A stretch of 5,994 nt of DNA from Cyanobacteria bacterium UBA9579 (lineage in GTDB: Bacteria; Cyanobacteriota; Vampirovibrionia; Gastranaerophilales; UBA9579). The position numbers and the translations under genes are program-made. Shown piece by piece: positions 1-5,506 of the stretch; position 1 is the stretch's first letter; each line of letters begins with the position of its first letter. The stretch covers positions 1 to 5,994 of the forward strand of contig DNSU01000140.1 of the NCBI GenBank assembly GCA_003499585.1, in the 5' to 3' direction. The notes under the pieces are model-generated. The model did not search any database and was not told where the DNA came from. It was given only the letters and a program-made list of their open reading frames with translations.

Positions 1-1760
1 GAAGCATCTGTCCAGCTTAAGTTAGCAACGTAGTTACCAGCTGTAGCTCTGGTTATGCTTACTGATAATCCAGTTGGAGCTACAGGAGGCTGAGATGTTG
101 GAGGAGGTGTAGTTACTGTTCCAACTTCAGCTGTAGCTACGTTTGAATCAGCTGATTTACCATCGGCATTAACAGCTGCTATTTTGTAATAGTATGTACC
201 CTGAGTTGGATTTGCTCCAAGGTTGATACCATAGCTGGTACCATCAGCACCCGGGGTTTTTACTCTCTGGTAATTACTTGTAGAGTTAATGGATTGATAA
301 ATCTCAAACCCTGTTTCGTTATTTGAATTATCTTTCCAGTCAAGATATACATAATAATTACCACTTGTTGCTCCCTGAGCAACTCTACTTGTTAACTCTG
401 AAGGAGCTGCTGGTACAGTACCTGTTGTTGGAGGTTCTGTTGGCGGTTCAGTTGGAGGTGGGGGCGGTGGTGTTACATTACCATCTTTTTTAAGGATTAC
501 ACCTCTGAATGGGTCAAGAGTTACACTGTTTACCTGAACTCCATCAAGGTTTCTGTAGATACCAGCTGGAAGGTTGATAGTTACACGACCTGCAGTATCA
601 TTCACGATAACTTTACCAAGATCGAAGTCTCTTTGAAGAACTCCATCAGCTCTATATCTTGGACCTTTAGGATATCCAACTTTACCTAATTTTTCGATAA
701 ATGCTTGTTGGTGAGCAAGATCTCTTCCTTGCTGGGTTCTAAGGGTTAAACCAAGAATATTATCTGTTAAAAGGTTCATAGGGACACGGAATGTTTCAAA
801 AGGTCCTCTGGTCTCATTCCAGTATGTATCAAAAATCACCTGTCCCATTGAAGCTCCCTGATCACTATAGTTTAAGTATGCAGGGACACTGGTGTCACCA
901 TCGTTATCATCATCAATTCTGTCTTCTAACATAGCAATATCACGAGATGTGAAAACGCCAAGTGGAGGTGAATTGCCTAGGAGGATTTTGTTCGGAGCGA
1001 TTTGTTTAAATGTCTCTCCTATGGTATTCCATCCTCTTTGAATACCCGCCTGGTCATTACCGGCAAAACCACTACGTAACCAGTTATCTGAGAATAAACC
1101 ATCAAATCCCTGATCGGTAATACCTTTAGCATGATTAGCCCAGTACTGTTGTACTTCTATTCTTCTTGAATCCCACATTCTTCTTTGGCTAAGGTTATAT
1201 CCCGGGTATGTAACTATTACACCGGTGCTGCCACGATACCATAGATTGTGTTTGTCCATATAATCCCAGGTACCGATATTCTGACCATCCGGTTTCATCC
1301 AGAAATTCTCGTTAGGGAAAACATTTGTCGATTGATAATACCAGACATCTGACATATTGTGATAAGCAAGAACATATACTCTTCTGCCTACAGCTGAAGC
1401 AGCGCTATATAAGTCATTTCTGGTTTTTAATAACCCTTTACTAGGGTCATGGGTACTTTGATGAAAATCTAAAAATAAGTCATTCATGTTTCCGCCAGCT
1501 CTGTTTAGAGAGACGAAATCAAGATATTTGGCTGAAAACATAACCTTATTTGCAGTATCACCGGCAGAAAAACTGCCATCCGGGGTGGTGTGCCACTGAT
1601 TACCCGCTACTCTCGGGTAAGGTCTTGACATCAATTCTTGTACTGCAGGGTCATAAGAGGCGGCTTGCGCCTTATTATTCGGAATAAATAATCCCGGAAC
1701 TCCCTGTAATAGCATAAGAGTTGCGCCAAGCATTGCTATTGTTTTCTTGAGATTTAGCAT
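1..1760 (-). CDS. Secreted glycoside-hydrolase-like TIM-barrel protein with fibronectin type III repeats (3' end outside window)
   Basis: The frame is open from ATG at 1760 to the left edge (586 codons seen), so the C-terminus is missing. AAGGAG lies 11 nt before the ATG. Residues 1-34 form a signal peptide (KK, hydrophobic core, then AQAA). Residues about 70-380 resemble a hypothetical glycosyl hydrolase TIM barrel: strand-like DFVSLNRAGG, RRVYVLAYHNMSDVW, GVIVTYPGY, then GFDGLFSDNW (219-228) and IAMLEDRID (275-283). By analogy with GH-like barrels, D225 and E279 are candidate catalytic acids, which is inference. Residues about 380-425 look like the C-terminal beta-sandwich common in such enzymes. 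A Pro/Thr linker (429-448) leads to FN3 domain 1 (about 449-545), a second PPPT linker, and FN3 domain 2 (from about 559), which is cut off. The protein is probably exported and acts on polysaccharide outside the cell or at its surface. The substrate is unknown. The fold call is fairly sure, the exact family is not. Confidence 0.82.
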   Translation of the reverse strand, partial: MLNLKKTIAMLGATLMLLQGVPGLFIPNNKAQAASYDPAVQELMSRPYPRVAGNQWHTTPDGSFSAGDTANKVMFSAKYLDFVSLNRAGGNMNDLFLDFHQSTHDPSKGLLKTRNDLYSAASAVGRRVYVLAYHNMSDVWYYQSTNVFPNENFWMKPDGQNIGTWDYMDKHNLWYRGSTGVIVTYPGYNLSQRRMWDSRRIEVQQYWANHAKGITDQGFDGLFSDNWLRSGFAGNDQAGIQRGWNTIGETFKQIAPNKILLGNSPPLGVFTSRDIAMLEDRIDDDNDGDTSVPAYLNYSDQGASMGQVIFDTYWNETRGPFETFRVPMNLLTDNILGLTLRTQQGRDLAHQQAFIEKLGKVGYPKGPRYRADGVLQRDFDLGKVIVNDTAGRVTINLPAGIYRNLDGVQVNSVTLDPFRGVILKKDGNVTPPPPPPTEPPTEPPTTGTVPAAPSELTSRVAQGATSGNYYVYLDWKDNSNNETGFEIYQSINSTSNYQRVKTPGADGTSYGINLGANPTQGTYYYKIAAVNADGKSADSNVATAEVGTVTTPPPTSQPPVAPTGLSVSITRATAGNYVANLSWTDA

Positions 1761-1843
1761 ACTTTCTCATACTCCTTAGTTGTAACTTTCAAAATCGAAC
1801 TTGTTTTACGTTTGGGAAAAAACTTTCTCTGGTGTGAATAAAT

Positions 1844-1872
1844 TAAATTTCAAATAAGAATATAAATTTCAA
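1844..1872 (-). repeat. Direct repeat of TTGAAATTTA, 19 bp apart
   Basis: Identical decamers occupy 1844-1853 and 1863-1872, read as TTGAAATTTA on the minus strand. They lie 88-113 bp upstream of the hydrolase-like start. The first copy could supply a -35 (TTGAAA) with TTTAAT 19 bp further on, but this is a weak match. They could equally be binding sites or chance in AT-rich DNA. Confidence 0.35.
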
Positions 1873-1980
1873 TTCTAAATATTCCTTTTTCTAACCTCCT
1901 TCTTTGTTTTAGCTTGTCTGAATTTTACACTTACTAAAACATTACACATTTATTTAGATGTTTGTATTTTTAAAAATATA

Positions 1981-2027
1981 AATAATTGCCTGAGAGTAAG
2001 AATGTTACAGTGATTTGGGCAATTATT
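1981..2027. repeat. 10-bp perfect inverted repeat with nested small dyad
   Basis: AATAATTGCC (1981-1990) is the exact reverse complement of GGCAATTATT (2018-2027). The 27-nt loop contains a second small dyad, GTAA-GAATG-TTAC (1996-2008), centred close to the middle of the loop. On the minus strand the stem is followed by TATATTTTT, so a leader-RNA hairpin or weak terminator is possible. An operator is the alternative. It lies about 220 bp upstream of the hydrolase-like gene. Confidence 0.5.
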
Positions 2028-2125
2028 AAAAAATAACAATTTAATAAAACTTTACAATTATGAATACTCAAATTTATCAGTCGATTTTATTTAAAGCCTG
2101 TAATAATGTAGTGTATATCTATAAT

Positions 2126-2172
2126 TTTTCAATAAAAAAATCCTGAGCAACTCAGGATTTTTTTATTGAAAA
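2126..2172. terminator. Strong intrinsic terminator, 22-bp perfect stem
   Basis: The arms at 2126-2147 and 2151-2172 are perfect reverse complements around a CAA loop. The GC part of the stem is TCCTGAG/CTCAGGA, flanked by seven A on one side and seven T on the other, so it can work in both directions. It starts only 9 bp beyond the stop of the minus-strand Asn/Tyr-rich gene and should end that transcript. It also shields the hydrolase-like gene downstream from read-through. Confidence 0.92.
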
Positions 2173-2181
2173 TCTAAATAA

Positions 2182-2580
2182 TTATGAAATTGGAATCATC
2201 TGTTCTGGAGGTGGATCCTGCCCTGGAATAAAGTCACCGGGTGCGGCATATTGATTGTTATTTGCATTGTAGTTATTATTGTTGCTATTTGCGTTGTAGT
2301 CGTAGTAAACTCCATTTGAATTATTGTTGTTATAGTTGTAATTAGGAGTTGAAGGGGTGTAATTATAGTTGTAACCATTAGGGTTTGCATACTTGTTTAG
2401 CATTTGTGTGCCTAAATTATACAGGGTATTTTTGGCCATATCTCTTATTACGTCCTGTACAAATGCAATTTCAATGTTTGAATCTTGGGATTGAGATAAA
2501 TTATTTGATGTTGCAGCAATAGATAAACCTGGAGCTGCCAAAATCAGCATTAAAGCCATAACAGTTATTTTCTTTTTCAT
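2182..2580 (-). CDS. Small secreted Asn/Tyr-rich low-complexity protein, function unknown
   Basis: The product is 132 residues from ATG at 2580. A TTG two codons upstream is in frame, but GAGGA (2588-2592) sits 7 nt from the ATG and almost touches the TTG, so ATG is preferred. Residues 1-23 are a typical signal peptide (MKKK, hydrophobic core, SIAA). Residues 35-63 could form an amphipathic helix (IEIAFVQDVIRDMAKNTLYNLG). Residues 66-110 are low complexity: by count 21 Asn and 9 Tyr in 45 residues with a single charged residue (D94). A short Pro-rich tail (PGQDPPPEQMIP) follows. There are no Cys residues and no membrane anchor after the signal. It is a single-gene unit with its own promoter upstream and terminator downstream. 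I do not recognise the family. The composition resembles prion-like or amyloid-forming segments, and an exported matrix or surface role is inference only. Confidence 0.8.
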   Translation of the reverse strand: MKKKITVMALMLILAAPGLSIAATSNNLSQSQDSNIEIAFVQDVIRDMAKNTLYNLGTQMLNKYANPNGYNYNYTPSTPNYNYNNNNSNGVYYDYNANSNNNNYNANNNQYAAPGDFIPGQDPPPEQMIPIS

Positions 2581-2587
2581 ACCCAAT

Positions 2588-2592
2588 TCCTC
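2588..2592 (-). promoter_or_regulatory. Ribosome binding site deciding the start of the Asn/Tyr-rich gene
   Basis: GAGGA on the minus strand lies 7 nt before ATG 2580 and only 1 nt before the in-frame TTG at 2586. This spacing favours the ATG and shortens the protein by two residues. Confidence 0.7.
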
Positions 2593-2627
2593 ACCTGTGT
2601 AAAATTAATACTTCTAAGTTAATTTAC

Positions 2628-2657
2628 ATTATATATTGATTGTTTTTAAAATATCAA
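2628..2657 (-). promoter_or_regulatory. Sigma-70 type promoter of the Asn/Tyr-rich gene
   Basis: On the minus strand TTGATA (2652-2657, five of six consensus bases) is followed after 18 bp by a perfect TATAAT (2628-2633). Transcription would start near 2620, giving a leader of about 40 nt. The -35 lies inside a 7-bp A/T inverted repeat (AAAATAT-CAA-ATATTTT, 2648-2664), which could be a regulatory dyad or chance. Confidence 0.65.
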
Positions 2658-2710
2658 ATATTTTTAAGAGGAAAGAAAAAAATCTTTAAATATCAGGTTT
2701 TAAGAACTTG

Positions 2711-3757
2711 TCATTCTGAAATTGAATGATCTTTGAGTGCAAGTTTTTCTAAAAACTCTGAAGCTGCCTTATCCGGGTTATTTGCATTGATTATTGCGCG
2801 AACTACTGCTATTCTTGAGGCACCTACATTCAGGACTGCATCAACATTATCAAGGTTTATGCCGCCAATAGCAAACCATGGAATATCTACATTTTCACTG
2901 GCCCATTTCACATATTCAAGTCCTACTGACTTTCTTCCAGGCTTAGTCGGGGTTTCAAACACAGGGCCAACTCCAATATAATCAGCCCCTGCTTCAATTG
3001 CAGCCTGTGCCTGCTCAGGAACATGTGTTGAAAGTCCGATAATGGCATCTTTCCCTAATAAATGTCTTGCTGAATCAATATCAATATCATCCTGTCCCAG
3101 ATGAACACCATCTGCTCCAATGATATGAGCTACATCAACCCTGTCATTAATTATGAAAAGAGCATCATATAAAGAGCATAGATCTTTAACTTTTTTGCCA
3201 AGCTCAATGAATTCTTTGGCATTGGCACATTTTTCTCTTAACTGGATAATTTGCACACCGCCTTTTAATGCTGATGCTATAGCATCAAAAAATTCATCGT
3301 GAGAGTTGAATTTGCTTCTGTCTGTTACAAGATATAATTTTCTATTCTGTAATCTTCTTTTTTTTAGTTTTTGAGATAACTCTTCAAACATATCTTTCTC
3401 CAGTGTATAAGAGTCGTACCTTGCCTGCTCAAATAATCTTATATCTAATCCTTCAGCCTGTCCAAATTCCGACAGAACTCTGAGTGATTGTTGAAGTCTT
3501 TTAAAATTGGCCTTATATATATCCCACAGATCGGTTTTATGAGTTGGATTATTTATGTCTGTACCAATGTCTCCTTCGGTATTTCTGGATTGCAGCAATG
3601 ATTTATAATTTTCATCAATAATATTGGCGAGTTGGTGCCTTAAAATTTTTAATTTTTCACTCAAACTTTTATTATCAAGATAAAACCTTGCTATTTCTTC
3701 AATAGCCCTTAACGCTTCTATTGATCGATTGAGATTGGCATCAATAATTCTATTCAA
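2711..3757 (-). CDS. thiE: ThiD2-ThiE fusion: HMP-phosphate kinase / thiamine-phosphate synthase
   Basis: The 348-residue product starts at TTG 3757, with AAAAGGA 6 nt upstream. Residues 1 to about 125 (RIIDANLNRSIEALRAIEE...) match the ThiD2 domain found fused to ThiE in Cyanobacteria and others. ThiD2 is known as a strict kinase of hydroxymethylpyrimidine phosphate that does not accept free HMP. Residues 140-340 are a full ThiE TIM barrel: LYLVTDR (141-147), QLREK (172-176), NDRVDVA (204-210), GVHLGQDD (217-224), STH (243-245), GADYIGVGPVFETPTKPG (257-274) and IGGI (297-300). These cover the known diphosphate, magnesium and thiazole-phosphate binding loops. The cytosolic enzyme would make HMP-PP and join it to the thiazole to give thiamine phosphate. 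No other thi gene is next to it. I see no TPP riboswitch in its leader. The domain boundary is approximate. Confidence 0.95.
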   Translation of the reverse strand: MNRIIDANLNRSIEALRAIEEIARFYLDNKSLSEKLKILRHQLANIIDENYKSLLQSRNTEGDIGTDINNPTHKTDLWDIYKANFKRLQQSLRVLSEFGQAEGLDIRLFEQARYDSYTLEKDMFEELSQKLKKRRLQNRKLYLVTDRSKFNSHDEFFDAIASALKGGVQIIQLREKCANAKEFIELGKKVKDLCSLYDALFIINDRVDVAHIIGADGVHLGQDDIDIDSARHLLGKDAIIGLSTHVPEQAQAAIEAGADYIGVGPVFETPTKPGRKSVGLEYVKWASENVDIPWFAIGGINLDNVDAVLNVGASRIAVVRAIINANNPDKAASEFLEKLALKDHSISE

Positions 3758-3851
3758 TTTATATCCTTTTGAATGTTAGTGATTTATTGTATGGCAGAAA
3801 GGATTGATGGCCTAAAATGTAGCTTGACTACCTAATTTACATGCCTAAGTG

Positions 3852-3860
3852 ATTATATCA
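3852..3860 (-). promoter_or_regulatory. Extended -10 promoter of thiD2-thiE
   Basis: The minus strand reads TGATATAAT, a perfect extended -10 (TG-N-TATAAT). I see no good -35, which extended -10 promoters often lack. The start site would be near 3845, giving a leader of about 88 nt before the TTG start. The leader has a small GTAG-TCAAG-CTAC hairpin (3819-3831) and three TTAGG copies. Confidence 0.55.
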
Positions 3861-3870
3861 TATTAGAAAG

Positions 3871-3900
3871 TAGAAAATAGGGAGCCAGAGAGTGTATAAA
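3871..3900 (+). promoter_or_regulatory. Candidate promoter of the sigma/anti-sigma operon
   Basis: TAGAAA (3871-3876, four of six consensus bases) and TATAAA (3895-3900, five of six) are 18 bp apart, 42 nt before the sigma start. It is only a fair housekeeping-type match. I found no GGAAC/TGAAC-type -35 expected of many autoregulated ECF promoters, so autoregulation is not visible here. Confidence 0.35.
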
Positions 3901-3930
3901 TTATTATAAATTAATTATTTTTATTATAAA
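3901..3930 (+). repeat. Direct repeat TTATTATAAA at 20-bp spacing
   Basis: Identical decamers lie at 3901-3910 and 3921-3930, start to start 20 bp, close to two helical turns. They lie in the sigma leader directly before the ribosome binding site. They may be a regulator site, but the AT-rich background makes chance possible. Confidence 0.35.
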
Positions 3931-3934
3931 GGGG
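3928..3934 (+). promoter_or_regulatory. Ribosome binding site deciding the TTG start of the sigma gene
   Basis: AAAGGGG is 7 nt before TTG 3942, which is optimal. It is only 3 nt before an out-of-frame ATG (3938), and the next in-frame ATG (3975) has no site. TTG is therefore the best start. Confidence 0.65.
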
Positions 3935-3941
3935 ATAATGA

Positions 3942-4565
3942 TTGAAGAGAAATTCAAGAGACATATACCGCAATATGGAGATGCTCGAGCTGGTTGAAAA
4001 AAGCCAGCAGGAGGATCGTTTTGCTCTTGAAGAACTTGTTCGAAGAAATGAAAGAATAGTTTATAGTACTCTTTATCACCTTGACCCCAACAGAACTGAT
4101 ATTCCTGATCTTGCTCAGGAAGTATTATTTCGAATGGCAAGAGCAATAAAAAATCTGAGAAACCCGGGTACTTTTAAATTCTGGTTAAATCAAATTATTA
4201 CAAATCTTTTTTATGATGAATTGCGCAGAAAGACCAGAAGGCTTGCTACCATTTCAATGGACACTCCTTATCTTACCCCGGGAGAGGAAGAATCATCACC
4301 TACAAGAGATATCATCGACTTAGCTAAGATGCCAGAGGAAACTACGCTGGGGGGAGAACTCGATACAAAAATTAAAGAAGCAATTGAAAATTTACCGGAA
4401 CAGTTTCGACTGGTTATCGTCTTAAGAGAACTACAAGGGCTTAGTTATGAAGAAATAGCGGAGATTACAGGAACTAATATAGGAACGGTAAAATCCAGAC
4501 TTGCAAGAGCCAGAGCCAAATTACAAGAACATATAAAACCCTATCTTGAAGAAAGAGGCGCATAA
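3942..4565 (+). CDS. ECF-type RNA polymerase sigma factor (sigma-70 family)
   Basis: The 207-residue product is the usual size for an ECF sigma factor. Region 2 spans about residues 22-100, with the core-binding DIPDLAQEVLFRMARAI (53-69) and the -10 recognition helix FKFWLNQIITNLFYDELRR (78-96). Region 4 spans about 138-196, with LPEQFRLVIVLRELQGLSYE (151-170) leading into the helix-turn-helix EIAEITGTNIGTVKSRLARA (171-190). A 35-40 residue acidic linker joins them and region 3 is absent, as expected. The short LDPNRTDIPD insertion before the region 2 core helix recalls cyanobacterial ECF factors. It directs RNA polymerase to a stress regulon not visible here. The stop codon TAA overlaps the ATG of the next gene by one base (TAATG), so it is coupled to its anti-sigma factor. 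Target promoters and ECF group are not known. Confidence 0.93.
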   Translation: MKRNSRDIYRNMEMLELVEKSQQEDRFALEELVRRNERIVYSTLYHLDPNRTDIPDLAQEVLFRMARAIKNLRNPGTFKFWLNQIITNLFYDELRRKTRRLATISMDTPYLTPGEEESSPTRDIIDLAKMPEETTLGGELDTKIKEAIENLPEQFRLVIVLRELQGLSYEEIAEITGTNIGTVKSRLARARAKLQEHIKPYLEERGA

Positions 4566-5506
4566 TGGAAAGCAATTTATCCTGTGATGATATAAAAATA
4601 CTGGTTTCAGCTTATTTTGATAACGAACTTTCCGAAGAAGAAGCCAGAATAGTTGATAATCACCTGAGTAAATGTGCCTTATGTGCCGGCGCGCTTGAAA
4701 ATATTAAGGATTTATCCGGATTATTAAAAGGATTTTCTAATAGAGTTGAATACAAGGAATCTAATACATATTCAGCCATAGTTGACAGAGTATATACTAA
4801 AAAGGCTATAACATGCAGCGAAGTTTTAGATGAACTCTCAGCATACTTTGACGGAGAGCTCAATTTAAAACTTCACTATTTAATTGATGATCATTTAAAT
4901 ACCTGTAGTAGCTGTAAATCTGAATTTAGCAAGATAGAAAAACTTAGCACTCACATAAAATCATCTTTTAATATAAGCAAAGAGCTTAATTTATGGCCAG
5001 AAATTGAAACTGATCTTAATAATATTGATATTTGTAAAGAGATAAGCGAAAACTTATCTGCTTTTTTAGATAAAGAACTGACTAGAGACGATACTATTCA
5101 AGTAAGTGAACATCTATTAACCTGTAAGCACTGTAGAAGAGATTATGAAAATCTTAAAGCGACACAATTTGCGATTAGAAATTATTTCAAAAAGTCAATA
5201 TCTTATAAAGCAGGCTCAAATAAAGATATTTGTGACAACACTCTTGTCAGACTCGATAAAAAAGAACGCAGGAAAGAGCTATTTACTTCAATTGCATCAG
5301 TATTTATAATTGCATTATTAAGCTGGTTCTCGATGAATACTGTAGAGCCTATGATTATGAAAAAAGCCTATGGTCACAATCCTAAAGTAGTTAACCCTGA
5401 TCGCCCGGTTTTTGTGAAATATGCAAAGGCTGAAGAATTTGTGTTTACACAGGCATATTCCATGCCGCCTGAAGGAGTAGAATCGATTTTGTATGAAATT
5501 AATTAG
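4565..5506 (+). CDS. Membrane anti-sigma factor with three tandem zinc-binding ZAS modules
   Basis: The 313-residue product follows AGAGG at 7 nt spacing. It has three copies of the ZAS motif: C7...H33-x3-C37-x2-C40, C84...H110-x3-C114-x2-C117 and C157...H183-x3-C187-x2-C190. The Cys-to-His distance is exactly 26 residues in each. All zinc ligands are intact. Each module shares (A)YFDxEL/AFLDKEL and ends in a linker with a short helix (YSAIVDRVY, WPEIETDL, NTLVRLDKK), so the whole unit of 73-77 residues appears triplicated. A single membrane segment (about 239-257, after KKERRK) puts the ZAS modules in the cytoplasm and leaves a tail of about 55 residues outside. Known ZAS anti-sigma factors usually have one module. 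It should bind and hold the sigma factor encoded upstream until a signal releases it. The 3' end overlaps the next gene by 14 nt. Confidence 0.92.
   Translation: MESNLSCDDIKILVSAYFDNELSEEEARIVDNHLSKCALCAGALENIKDLSGLLKGFSNRVEYKESNTYSAIVDRVYTKKAITCSEVLDELSAYFDGELNLKLHYLIDDHLNTCSSCKSEFSKIEKLSTHIKSSFNISKELNLWPEIETDLNNIDICKEISENLSAFLDKELTRDDTIQVSEHLLTCKHCRRDYENLKATQFAIRNYFKKSISYKAGSNKDICDNTLVRLDKKERRKELFTSIASVFIIALLSWFSMNTVEPMIMKKAYGHNPKVVNPDRPVFVKYAKAEEFVFTQAYSMPPEGVESILYEIN

Larger units (their letters stand above)
1761..2125. other. Long AT-rich gene-free upstream region of the hydrolase-like gene
   Basis: No convincing gene was found in either direction. The region should hold the promoter and 5' leader of the minus-strand hydrolase-like gene, but I see no clear -35/-10 pair. 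It contains a 10-bp inverted repeat with a 27-nt loop (1981-2027), a 14-bp perfect A/T palindrome (1965-1978), two direct copies of TTGAAATTTA on the minus strand (1844-1872) and a perfect Shine-Dalgarno-like AGAAGGAGGTT on the minus strand (1893-1903) with no start codon at the usual distance. Each is treated separately. Confidence 0.6.

Noticed and set aside
1996..2008. NtcA-type site GTA-N8-TAC
   Set aside because: The spacing between GTA and TAC is seven, not eight, and no fitting promoter is beside it.
2196..2390. Second minus-strand frame inside the Asn/Tyr-rich gene
   Set aside because: It is an out-of-frame reading of Asn and Tyr codons giving Thr/Ile repeats, with no start signal.
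2182..2500. CRISPR or tandem DNA repeat in the Asn/Tyr-rich gene
   Set aside because: The repetition is in the amino-acid composition. No regular DNA unit with spacers is present.
2648..2664. A/T hairpin as thiE terminator
   Set aside because: The stem has no GC pairs and no T run follows on the minus strand. It overlaps the -35 of the next gene instead.
2733..2981. Open frame on the plus strand inside thiE
   Set aside because: It is antisense to the clearly conserved ThiE barrel and has no domain or proper ribosome binding site.
3758..3851. TPP riboswitch before thiE
   Set aside because: The leader lacks the conserved CTGAGA and ACCTGATCTGG-type segments and is too short for a normal TPP riboswitch.
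3904..4146. Open frame on the minus strand across the sigma gene start
   Set aside because: It is antisense to sigma region 2, which is clearly coding, and its product resembles nothing known.
4660..4863. Open frame on the minus strand inside the anti-sigma gene
   Set aside because: It is antisense to ZAS modules 1 and 2, whose ligand spacing proves the plus frame.
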